NCBI GenBank assembly: GCA_964537925.1
Contig: CAZICV010000005.1
Location: 62,001 to 126,000, forward strand
Source of the DNA: SLDF01 sp964537925
GTDB lineage: Bacteria; Bacteroidota; Bacteroidia; Chitinophagales; Saprospiraceae
Length of the DNA stretch: 64,000 nt
Direction: 5' to 3'
In this document: positions 57,701 to 64,000 of the stretch, in pieces
How the letters are laid out: every line of letters begins with the position of its first letter
Position numbering within the stretch: the first letter of the stretch is position 1
Made by a program: the position numbers and the translations under genes
Notes under the pieces: generated by a model
What the model was told of the DNA's origin: nothing
What the model saw: only the letters and a program-made list of their open reading frames with translations
Databases searched by the model: none

Positions 57701-58175
57701 TCAGGAAAGAAAGGTCCAGCGGCTCGTTGATGCTGACTTCGATCCTGGTCTGGTCCAGCACCTCCGGAGAAACTACCTGCTCAAACAGGGCTTCCGGGTA
57801 GGTCACCATGATCTCCCCTTTGGAGAGTCTGCCGGTCATATGATTGATCGACTCTGTCCGTTGCAGTACCTGCGTACTATTTAGTTCGTCGAAGACAGCA
57901 GGCTTCTTGAACGAATCGGGCAAGAACCAGACCTGTCGTCCCTGGAGGAGATTCTCCAGGTTGTTTTGCATGTAGGCGGCTTCTTCTTTGTCTCTTGCGA
58001 TGAAGAGGTGGTGCCTGGGGGCTTTCATGAATGCAGAAGCAAGGACAAAACTGTCCTGTGCACCGACCATGCCACGAAGGATGATGCGCGGGAGTTCGGC
58101 CGAGAGCCCGGTCAACAGGTCTTGCACTTGTGAGGAGCTGCCGTACCGGTCCAGTAAAGCTTGCAGATTTTCCAC
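54792..58175 (-). CDS. mfd: Transcription-repair coupling factor
   Basis: A 1,127-residue Mfd that removes stalled RNA polymerase and recruits UvrA. Domain order is normal: UvrB-like N-terminal region, the CarD-type RNA polymerase-interaction domain at about 430-500 (PGDYVTHIDHGVGRYSGL), the superfamily 2 helicase with Walker A GDVGFGKT near 590 and motif II DEEQKFG, and the C-terminal TRCF domain. The start is GTG at 58175, which gives the family N-terminus ENLQALLDRY. The TTG at 58184 lies inside a perfect -7 box and is rejected. Confidence 0.96.
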   Translation of the reverse strand: MENLQALLDRYGSSSQVQDLLTGLSAELPRIILRGMVGAQDSFVLASAFMKAPRHHLFIARDKEEAAYMQNNLENLLQGRQVWFLPDSFKKPAVFDELNSTQVLQRTESINHMTGRLSKGEIMVTYPEALFEQVVSPEVLDQTRIEVSINEPLDLSFLMEVLTEYGFERTDFVFEPGQFSIRGGIVDIFSFGNELPYRVELFDDTVESIRTFDPTDQLSRRNIAKVLIVPNINTRFSRADKVSLFRVLPRDTTIWVRDLDMLTDRLQTCFDSAAGYATRIALIEDDVLKDLLRDRAFVQPGQVLADLQEFGLIQCDKVSALLRNPGAEISFEAAPQPSFNKQFDLLIRDLKENTKAGFTNYLFTDNPRQVERFYSIFADLNADVRFEPVGIALDQGFTDKALKIACYTDHQIFQRFHTYRLRKRFSREQALNLKLLKELQPGDYVTHIDHGVGRYSGLEKIEFNGQVQEAVRLIYQNNDLLYVGINSLHKISKYVGKEGTEPKLHKLGSDTWKTLKARTKKKVKDIAGELIKLYAQRKAAKGFAFAPDGYLQNELEASFIYEDTPDQLKATNDIKEDMMKPYPMDRLICGDVGFGKTEVAIRAAFKAVTDGKQVAVLVPTTILALQHYKTFSERLKEFGCTVDYLNRFRTTAERNEVAVRLKEGKIDLVIGTHAMLNKTVGFKDLGLLIIDEEQKFGVSSKEKLRQFKVNVDTLTLTATPIPRTLQFSLMAARDLSIIRTPPPNRQPIQTEARVFSEEVVRDAIYYEVNRGGQVFLVHNRVKSLADMAAMIQRICPDVTVIAVHGQMDAKVLETTLVDFIGGKYDVLVCTNIIETGLDIPNVNTIIINNAHQFGLSDLHQLRGRVGRSNRKAFCYLFSPPLSVLTAEARKRLRTLEEFTDLGSGFNIAMRDLDIRGAGNLLGAEQSGFISDVGYDTYQKILEEAITELKETDYKDLFREELEKEKNFIRSIQIDTDIEMHIPDHYVSSIQERLSLYTELDSLEKEEEILAFAERIQDRFGPLPWQVKELFDGLRLRWIARKMAFERILLKNRKLSCYFISNPQSPFFETPFFQSFMALIAGKGQALGIQLKPGSKQLCLIKEKIGTLSQARNFLQGLYDALGDTQEA

Positions 58176-58181
58176 GGGCTG

Positions 58182-58189
58182 CAAAGGTA
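58182..58189 (-). promoter_or_regulatory. -7 box TACCTTTG (minus strand) for mfd
   Basis: CAAAGGTA on the plus strand. It ends 6 nt before the GTG at 58175, so the expected transcript begins at or beside the start codon. A TTG on the minus strand at 58213-58211 lies 21 nt upstream and could be the -33 element. Confidence 0.6.
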
Positions 58190-58264
58190 AGCCAAAAGCT
58201 ATAAACGGAACAACCCGGGCTTCAATGTGCAGAGGCTACGCGAGGGACGGCCTGGTGGCCGGGG

Positions 58265-59116
58265 TCAGTCACATGCCCCCTCCGGCGTGCAGGCTGCTCC
58301 TTTCTGCCCGGCATTTTCGCCGGTCGCCGGTCCGGATTCAGCAGTGTGCTCTTTCCATGCCTTGCGGAGTGTCTGCCCGAACACCTCCGGCGCCTGCGCT
58401 CCGGAGATAGTATACTTGTCGTCGAAGACAAAGAACGGTACACCCCGTACGCCTACCTGCCCGGCTTCATAGATATCCTGCTCCACTGCGTCTTCGTAGC
58501 GGTCGCTCCTGAGCACCAGCAGAGCTTCTTCACGGTCAATGCCTGCTTCCACGGCCAGGTCAGACAGCGTCTCGTGATCGCCTATATTGCGGCCTTCGGT
58601 GAAGTAAGCCTTGAGCAGGCGCTCTTTCATAGCGTCTCCAAGCCCATGACTATGAGCCAGGTGTATCAGGCGATGGGCGTCAAACGTATTGGCTACCACA
58701 GCCTGATCCAGGTGATACTCCAGACCGGCATCGCGTGCCATGCCGGAGACATAGTCGTTCATCTGGCGTGCGTAGGATAGCGTCCAGCCCTTGGATTCGG
58801 CGAGGTATTGTTCGATCTTTTTGCCGGGCTCTGTCTTCATTTCAGGGTTCAACTGGAAGCTCTTCCAGATGACCTTCACATCGCTGCGGTGTTCGAAGCC
58901 TGCCAGCGCCTGTTCCAGCCTGCGCTTGCCTATGTAACAGAACGGACACATCACGTCCGACCAGATCTCTACTTTCATGGTTTTCTTTTTTTCAACAACT
59001 GCGGTCTCCCGGAGGTCTTTGACTGTCCCGCCGGTGGCTAAGGTATAGCCAGCCGCGACCACACATGCTACGGATAACAAAATAATCAGCAGCCGGGTTG
59101 CAGAAGCTCTTTTCAT
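58265..59116 (-). CDS. FrnE-type DsbA family oxidoreductase with an N-terminal membrane anchor
   Basis: A 283-residue thioredoxin-fold protein of the FrnE class. The active site is C57-P-F-C60 in DVMCPFCYIGKRRLE, and the helical insertion and the GVRGVPFFVFDD cis-Pro region are normal. The C-terminal tail GAACTPEGACD holds two more Cys (C-x5-C), like the extra Cys pair of FrnE. FrnE proteins normally start at MKVEIWSDV, which is M47 here (58978). The frame continues 46 codons upstream with an anchor-like segment (LLIILLSVACVVAAGY), so the start at 59116 would make an exported form. Both starts are plausible. Confidence 0.85.
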   Translation of the reverse strand: MKRASATRLLIILLSVACVVAAGYTLATGGTVKDLRETAVVEKKKTMKVEIWSDVMCPFCYIGKRRLEQALAGFEHRSDVKVIWKSFQLNPEMKTEPGKKIEQYLAESKGWTLSYARQMNDYVSGMARDAGLEYHLDQAVVANTFDAHRLIHLAHSHGLGDAMKERLLKAYFTEGRNIGDHETLSDLAVEAGIDREEALLVLRSDRYEDAVEQDIYEAGQVGVRGVPFFVFDDKYTISGAQAPEVFGQTLRKAWKEHTAESGPATGENAGQKGAACTPEGACD

Positions 59117-59300
59117 GGGCAGTGGGTTAGATGGCCGGTTACCGGATAGTAATCACACGACGATAACAGCCGGCGGGTGTATAAGTTGCCCATGCCAGGG
59201 AGTGTCTGTACCGGCTTGGCAGAGCGGGGAGGTCCGTTGTGCCCGGACACCTTCCGAGAGCTTTATTGTTTGGCTGCTCAATGCGCGGGAGACATGGGAT

Positions 59301-59639
59301 TCAGGACAGCTGTGTAAGAAGCCTGAATAAGCCGCCCACCAGGAAAATGATCCCCATACCCAGGAAGAAACCGGCAATGAGGCCTGCTGACGAACGGAGC
59401 GCAGTTCCCGCAAAACCCGTTACGCTGCGAAAGAACAGCCTGTGTGCGATCAGTTGGGCGGCCAGGATCCCGGTAAAGTAAAACGAAAGGACGATCAGGT
59501 TGCCGATATGCATGATACCGCGCAGACTGTAATGCCCCTCGTCGATATAAAAAAGAAAAAGGGTTGCCAGCAGAGACAAGGTCACGGGTGGCAATAGGTT
59601 CATCGGTCTTTTGCCTGTAGGGATAGTCTGAGTTTGCAT
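59301..59639 (-). CDS. Small membrane protein of unknown function
   Basis: A 112-residue protein with about three membrane segments (near 17-33, 43-66 and 83-108). I do not recognise the family. It lies 135 bp downstream of the MNIO partner gene on the same strand, the place where hvf-type operons often carry a DoxX-like membrane protein, but it lacks the DoxX R-x-x-x-G motif. It may start at M13. A link to the MNIO unit is only possible. Confidence 0.5.
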   Translation of the reverse strand: MQTQTIPTGKRPMNLLPPVTLSLLATLFLFYIDEGHYSLRGIMHIGNLIVLSFYFTGILAAQLIAHRLFFRSVTGFAGTALRSSAGLIAGFFLGMGIIFLVGGLFRLLTQLS

Positions 59640-59774
59640 GTTTCGGGTATTTGAAGCTACAGTATATACAGCATAGAATACGTCGCAGGCAATCGTTTAG
59701 TTTGAGCGGGCGATGCCTTTAACTTTTTGACCGATCGTCCTGTGATCTGGGAGCAGCAATATAGCCGGGTAAGC

Positions 59775-60650
59775 CTACGAGGAAGATTCAGTGTCCGGAA
59801 GCATGAGTACGAATCCGCTTTCCAGGAAGAAGGGTAGCCAGATATAGAGGTCTGCCAGCAGCAGGGGATAGGGGAGATCACATATGGCTGCAGTGGCGGC
59901 CGCGGCAACAGATACATCGATAGGCCGTTCGCAGGCACGCAGGAAGTGGTATTGCCAGTCGGCCAGCTCCTCCATGACCGGCCTGTAGTGTTTGCGGCTT
60001 ACGGCTATGTAGCTTTTGGCCGGAGCAGGCAGGTCGTAGTCGAGATCTTTGCTGATGGCTTCGTACATACCCGTGAGCGGAAATGAAAGTTCGAGCAAGC
60101 GGAGGCAGGGCGCCTGTACAATGACCTGAGGTGTCCGGATGAGCTGCTGCAGGCTCAGGCCGGTGACGTGAGTTCTTTTGTCACCCTCCGTGCCCCGGGC
60201 ACGTACGGCTTCCTGCCGAGCGCGTTCCAGCCGGGCCATTTCAGCCGGCAAGTCGAGCAGGGCATTCCCGTCAGGGTCTTCAAACGCCCTAACTGGCCTT
60301 GTCTCGGCCAGGAACCTGGGAAACGCGTGGCCCAGGTCATATAGCGTGTATGAGGAGGGGGACTTCCACAGCAGGTAGGCTTTGACAAAGCTGTGGAAAA
60401 CTTCATCCCCGACAAATTTTTTCAACACAGGGAAATCCGCCGACATACAGTCTAGCAGCCTGAGTACATAACCGGATGTGTAAACCTGCAGCCTGCGGTA
60501 CACTGAAGCGCCGCTACCGGCCGCAACGACTTCAGTTTCGTGAAGCTGGTGCTGAGTTCTTGCCTGGCGCAGTTTGTTTTCGAGGTGACCATAGCTGGTG
60601 ATCACTGTTTTCATCCAGTGTTGGAGTACGGTTGTATTCTGATCAGTCAT
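59775..60650 (-). CDS. MNIO partner protein (DUF2063, HvfC/BufC-like)
   Basis: A 291-residue protein of the HvfC/DUF2063 type, which presents the precursor to the MNIO enzyme. The conserved core is RLQVYTSGYVLRLLDCMSADFPVLKKFVGD (split by position: about 53-82), followed by FHSFVKAYLLWKSPSSYTLYDLGHAFPRFL. The C-terminal half is alpha/beta. Its ATG overlaps the stop of the MNIO gene by 8 nt (ATGACTGA), so the pair is translationally coupled. No other function is known for the family. Confidence 0.92.
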   Translation of the reverse strand: MTDQNTTVLQHWMKTVITSYGHLENKLRQARTQHQLHETEVVAAGSGASVYRRLQVYTSGYVLRLLDCMSADFPVLKKFVGDEVFHSFVKAYLLWKSPSSYTLYDLGHAFPRFLAETRPVRAFEDPDGNALLDLPAEMARLERARQEAVRARGTEGDKRTHVTGLSLQQLIRTPQVIVQAPCLRLLELSFPLTGMYEAISKDLDYDLPAPAKSYIAVSRKHYRPVMEELADWQYHFLRACERPIDVSVAAAATAAICDLPYPLLLADLYIWLPFFLESGFVLMLPDTESSS

Positions 60651-61569
60651 AGGATGTCGTCTCTAATTGGAAAAACAGGGGGTTGGATACGGGTATCTCC
60701 TCTGATGAAGAGATGGCTCCGGAAGACGGGAGATCGCCGGACAAGACTTTCCTGGCTTTGAAGAGTTCTTCCAGCAGATCGGGGTAGTCCGGGATGTCGG
60801 CGTCCCATTCGAGGAGTGTGGATACGCCGCCTGTCAGCTCCTGGGCGATGTAGAACAGCTTCCACACCTCTGCAGGCACTGGCTTGTCGTGGGTGTCGAT
60901 CATGAGGTCGCCACAGTCCGTAGGACCCGCTATATGTAGCTGTACGATATGATCATGTGGCAGGCTGCGGATATAGGTCTCGGCGTCGAAGCCATGATTG
61001 AAAGCCGATACAAAGACATTGTTGACATCGAGAAGCAGGCCGCAGCCGGTGCGGCGGACGAGCTCGGAGAGAAACTCCCACTCGGTCATCGTCGAAGCGT
61101 TGTACTGCAGGTATGTGGACGGATTTTCCAGGATCAGCGGGCGATTGAGAAAGGCTTGCACCTGGTCTACCCGATCGGCTACGTGTTCCAGGCTTTCTTC
61201 GGTGAGGGGCATTGGCAGCAGATCATGTGTATTGGTATGCGCTACGCCTGTCCAGCAAAGATGATCTGAGATCCAGGCGGGTTCTATCTCTTCGGCAAGT
61301 GTCCTGAGCCTGGTGAGGTACTCTTTGTCGAGCGGATCGGTACTGCCGATGGAGAGCGATACGCCATGCATGACGACCGGTACCTGCCGGCGAATGTGCA
61401 TGAGCACATGGCGTGCAAGCCCGAAATCATCCATGAAGTTTTCACTGATGATCTCAAACCAGTCTACTACCGGGGGGTGCTGTAAAAGGTGTGGAAAGTG
61501 CTTGTTGCGCAATCCCACGCCCAGGCCCAAATGAGGCAGGCCCAGGCGTGGTTCATTATGTGGTTGCAT
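60643..61569 (-). CDS. MNIO oxidative enzyme (DUF692, HvfB/BufB-like)
   Basis: A 308-residue TIM-barrel enzyme of the multinuclear non-haem iron oxidative family (MbnB, TglH, ChrH and HvfB class), which oxidises cysteine residues or adjacent groups of peptides using two or three iron ions. The metal ligands are in place: H68 (MHGVSLSIG), H103 (SDHLCW), E148 (LENPSTYL), D181 and N184 (DVNNVF), H192 (NHGFD), H212 (HIAGP), D225 and H227 (DTHDKP) and E254 (LLEWDADIP). The gene lies 21 bp after the ferritin-like gene stop and overlaps the partner gene. The substrate is inferred to be the ferritin-like protein upstream. Confidence 0.94.
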   Translation of the reverse strand: MQPHNEPRLGLPHLGLGVGLRNKHFPHLLQHPPVVDWFEIISENFMDDFGLARHVLMHIRRQVPVVMHGVSLSIGSTDPLDKEYLTRLRTLAEEIEPAWISDHLCWTGVAHTNTHDLLPMPLTEESLEHVADRVDQVQAFLNRPLILENPSTYLQYNASTMTEWEFLSELVRRTGCGLLLDVNNVFVSAFNHGFDAETYIRSLPHDHIVQLHIAGPTDCGDLMIDTHDKPVPAEVWKLFYIAQELTGGVSTLLEWDADIPDYPDLLEELFKARKVLSGDLPSSGAISSSEEIPVSNPLFFQLETTSYD

Positions 61570-61590
61570 CTTGACTGTGGTGTTGAAGGA

Positions 61591-63576
61591 TCAGGTTGAT
61601 GGCGGGAATGCCAGGCGGAGGTCACTCGGCGCCGGCTTTTCAGGAGTTTGTTGTCCCCGGTGTTCCAGTACCTTGCAAAATGCGGTCCAGGCTACGTCGT
61701 AGACAAGTTCACCTTTCGTGTATTCCATCGTATCGAACGGTTCCGGTGTGAAGTCCGGCCCGTTGAAGTCGAATAGCTCCATCTTGCTGTTTTCAGGAGG
61801 CTCCGGGTACATCTGGGACGCTGATATCGGTACGGCACAGCCTCCCAGTGCGCCGCATTTGTTGTCCGAAGGAGCACTGAGGAAGTTAGGCAGCCCGCAG
61901 CCTCCTTTCGGTGCGGTGAAGACACTGTTTACTTTGGAGCTGCAACCGCCGCCGCCATGAACCGACTGCACGAATCCGCACCCGCCTTCGCCTTTGCAGC
62001 TGTTCGATCCTTTGCAGGTATGAAAGACCTCTACGGTAGCGCATACGGCCGGATCTTCGTGCTGGCCGGGATCGAGATTAAGTCCCTGGCAGGCATGATA
62101 GAGGATACCCTTTTGCCTGGGTTTGATACCTGCCCCGAGATCGGGCGCTTTACCAAATACGGCCCAACAGATCGACATGCGGTCGCCCGACCCGGCCATA
62201 GACGGGAACGGGAAGGCTGTCTGCGGATCTGACTTCGTCCAGAAGTCATTCAGTACAGTCGTTACACCGGCTATTGCACCGGTGGCTGCATAGCTGAGTT
62301 GCTGGTAGTTCTTGCCGTCGACATCCTGCTCTTTGAGCCGGTTGAGCGCTGCGGCGATCTCTTCGGCAGGCGGGATCGGGTAGGTATTCTGGTCGTATCC
62401 CTCTGTCTTGAGCATGTCGCCGGTCCATGTCTTACCGGCGCTGTGCCACTGATCCCAGGTCCTGATTTGGCCTGTATCGAGCAGTTTCATTACCTCTGCA
62501 AAGGTCTCATAGTGATCCATGGATCCGAAAGCGCTCCTGGCGGCGGCATCCCTGGAAGGACGTGGCTGGCCGGTACCGCTGTACGATGGATAGTTGTGTT
62601 TCAGCGCCTGCTCGTCCGGCTGGAACTTTGGCTGTACCGCCTGCAGGGCTACAGCTCCTATCCGCGCTTTGATCATCGCCACGATTCCTTTACCTTCACC
62701 CTGATCCGTGATACCATTGATCATATTGAGCAGCTCCATCAGGGCGGCGTCGGACTGCTGGGACGAAATGGTCGCATGCAGCCCGGGATACTCTACTGCA
62801 TGGTTATTCTCAGTGGTATTGAAGAGGTCTTGTTGAAGGCTCGCCGGGGTGAAGAGCGACTCCCATAAGGTAGTGCCGTCGCTGTACCGGATGGAGAGGT
62901 ATTCCCATAGACAGAGGTACATATGGCCGATGGAACCAAACATCGGCAGGTTTGTCTCCGTGTATTCAGGCTGCCATCCCGCAAAAGGTACGGTTGGAAA
63001 ATACTTTTGCAACTTGTCCGGCCGGATGATGCTCTCCGCGGCCTCCTCTGTCTCTTCTATCGCCAGGAAGAGACCGATCTGGCTTTTATTGACTGCGTCC
63101 AGTTTTACACGCAACTCATTGTATGGAGCTATGGTATCCTCAAGATCTATGATGTGTGGGATCACCGTATTGTCCGGACCGTAACATTTCCAGCCCAGGT
63201 CGGGCGTCTGCAGTGCAGGGCTGGTGAAGCTGGGCGTGACCTGCACTGCCGTACATATATTGGACGCCAGCTGGAGATGCAGCATTTCAGCAATGAAGAC
63301 ACTGAATATAGCATTGAAGGCCTGGTCATTTGGATTGCGTGGTTCCGCTACGGTCGCTTTTCCGGGCCACAGACGACCCCGGTAGAAGTCATTGTCCTTG
63401 CTGGTGATCTGGTGAGTGCCGCAAAGCGAGTACAGCGAGGTCATATAGAGTGGTATAGTGAAGAGCTCTACATTGACTGCCGCCTGGACTATGGCCTGCA
63501 GGGCTGATTTGTCCGTATCCTTCAGCGAAGGATCCCGTTGCTGCGCCCCATCCTTGAATAATAGAAGATTTTTCAT
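61591..63576 (-). CDS. VioB-type ferritin-like protein with cysteine-rich segment, candidate MNIO substrate
   Basis: A 661-residue protein without a signal peptide. The N-terminal part is a ferritin-like helical domain of the VioB (iminophenyl-pyruvate dimer synthase) type: LQAAVNVELFTIPLYMTSLYS with E37, and E97-M-L-H100 in FIAEMLHLQLASN, then EETEEAAE near 174-181 and H218/E225 in GSIGHMYLCLWEY. The segment 496-580 holds nine Cys (496, 512, 521, 527, 533, 545, 560, 574, 580). It includes C-K-G-S-N-S-C-K-G-E-G-G-C at 521-533, like bufferin-type MNIO substrates, and D-N-K-C-G at 571-575. An 80-residue tail rich in Pro follows. It is the first gene of the MNIO unit, in the precursor position. 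Confidence 0.85.
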   Translation of the reverse strand: MKNLLLFKDGAQQRDPSLKDTDKSALQAIVQAAVNVELFTIPLYMTSLYSLCGTHQITSKDNDFYRGRLWPGKATVAEPRNPNDQAFNAIFSVFIAEMLHLQLASNICTAVQVTPSFTSPALQTPDLGWKCYGPDNTVIPHIIDLEDTIAPYNELRVKLDAVNKSQIGLFLAIEETEEAAESIIRPDKLQKYFPTVPFAGWQPEYTETNLPMFGSIGHMYLCLWEYLSIRYSDGTTLWESLFTPASLQQDLFNTTENNHAVEYPGLHATISSQQSDAALMELLNMINGITDQGEGKGIVAMIKARIGAVALQAVQPKFQPDEQALKHNYPSYSGTGQPRPSRDAAARSAFGSMDHYETFAEVMKLLDTGQIRTWDQWHSAGKTWTGDMLKTEGYDQNTYPIPPAEEIAAALNRLKEQDVDGKNYQQLSYAATGAIAGVTTVLNDFWTKSDPQTAFPFPSMAGSGDRMSICWAVFGKAPDLGAGIKPRQKGILYHACQGLNLDPGQHEDPAVCATVEVFHTCKGSNSCKGEGGCGFVQSVHGGGGCSSKVNSVFTAPKGGCGLPNFLSAPSDNKCGALGGCAVPISASQMYPEPPENSKMELFDFNGPDFTPEPFDTMEYTKGELVYDVAWTAFCKVLEHRGQQTPEKPAPSDLRLAFPPST

Positions 63577-64000
63577 CGAAGTCAGTTTATGTGGTTGAAG
63601 TGGAAAACAGGGTCAGTGGTAAGGGCAGACGGCGTCGGCCAGCACCAGGACGATCAATGCGCCGGGTAAAAGGAAACCCGTTAATGATATAACCAACTGA
63701 ATATTCGCAGAAAACCGGTTGTAATGAGACCCCGCAACAGAAGAGCCGCGAGATGCGAACATATTATATACCGGGCAGGAGGGGCTGCTCGGAAGCTAAG
63801 ATAGCAAAAAGCTTTTCAATAAAAATAAGGTTAAAAGAAGAAAAATATCCGCCGATATCGTAGAGTACGTAGAAATACCTGGTATAATAAGTATAAATAC
63901 GTGGTCGATTCGAAGAGGCGCATTCCGCCAGGGAGGAAGCACAAGATACGGCTGAAATGATTGGTGGGACCACCAGGAGGGGATGTTGGTACAGTGCCTG
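63577..64000. other. Upstream region of the MNIO unit
   Basis: 424 bp, AT-rich between 63810 and 63900. It carries no convincing gene; a 69-codon minus-strand frame at 63764-63973 has no protein-like character. A small inverted repeat CGGGT/ACCCG lies at 63663-63680. A near-match -7 box (TATCTTAG, minus strand, at 63803-63796) would leave a leader of about 220 nt. No perfect TAnnTTTG was found close to the start codon, and the promoter remains unknown. Confidence 0.4.

Noticed and set aside
61591..63576. A violacein-type pathway based on the VioB-like protein
   Set aside because: No VioA, VioC, VioD or VioE is nearby. The similarity is to the ferritin-like fold only.
63764..63973. A 69-codon minus-strand frame at the right edge
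   Set aside because: It lies in an AT-rich intergenic region, with tyrosine- and isoleucine-rich translation typical of non-coding DNA.

Overview
The window is a contiguous piece of a Bacteroidota chromosome. The signs are: three proteins with type IX secretion (T9SS) C-terminal sorting domains, a GWxTD-domain protein, DUF6794 and DUF6157 proteins, a two-subunit AddAB-like exonuclease, and many copies of the Bacteroidota -7 promoter box TAnnTTTG just upstream of genes. The GC content is moderately high for the phylum (my reading, not computed). The mix fits Saprospiria or Chitinophagia better than Bacteroidales, but a genus cannot be named. I saw no tRNA, rRNA, IS element, phage or CRISPR array. 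Most of the window is ordinary core genome.

Layout. 0-4.4 kb (+): aspartoacylase-type hydrolase, PBP4-type carboxypeptidase, a methyltransferase with a lipoprotein signal, purN and a small exported protein. 4.4-6.5 kb (-): PLP enzyme and a T9SS cargo protein. 6.7-18.5 kb (+): fabH, efp-accB-accC, an ABC exporter, a membrane metallophosphoesterase, a secreted cluster (lipoprotein, GWxTD, DUF6794), a thioredoxin-SPOR fusion and hutI. 18.7-23.2 kb (+): a 1,496-residue adhesin-like T9SS protein with SprB-type repeats. 23.3-27.1 kb: dcd (-), a lipoprotein (+), a WD40 propeller (-) divergent from a phosphopantetheinyl transferase and a lipoprotein (+). 27.2-43.2 kb (-): gcvP, the AddB/AddA-like pair, small enzymes, a symporter/M14 peptidase pair, a LamG T9SS protein and ybaB. 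43.4-44.7 kb (+): tatC and a PH-like membrane protein. 44.7-48.6 kb (-): DinB protein, lipoprotein, two thioredoxin-fold proteins and a propeller-like protein. 48.7-50.5 kb (+): ABC exporter. 50.5-59.6 kb: dnaE (-), acylphosphatase (+), mfd (-), FrnE/DsbA protein (-) and a small membrane protein (-).

The most interesting region is 59.8-63.6 kb (-). It is a three-gene unit: a VioB-type ferritin-like protein with an internal cysteine-rich segment (nine Cys, including a C-K-G-x-N-x-C-K-G-x-G-G-C motif), a DUF692/MNIO oxidative enzyme (HvfB/MbnB class), and a DUF2063/HvfC-type partner. The order precursor-MNIO-partner is that of bufferin-type RiPP operons, but the precursor slot holds a 661-residue ferritin-like protein with no signal peptide. 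The hypothesis is that the MNIO modifies cysteines of this large protein, giving a metal-handling or redox protein with a RiPP-like segment.

A second general point is start sites. Several apparent TTG starts lie inside a -7 box TAnnTTTG and cannot be translated. Corrected starts are given, and mfd, the WD40 gene and the acylphosphatase gene then look leaderless or nearly so.
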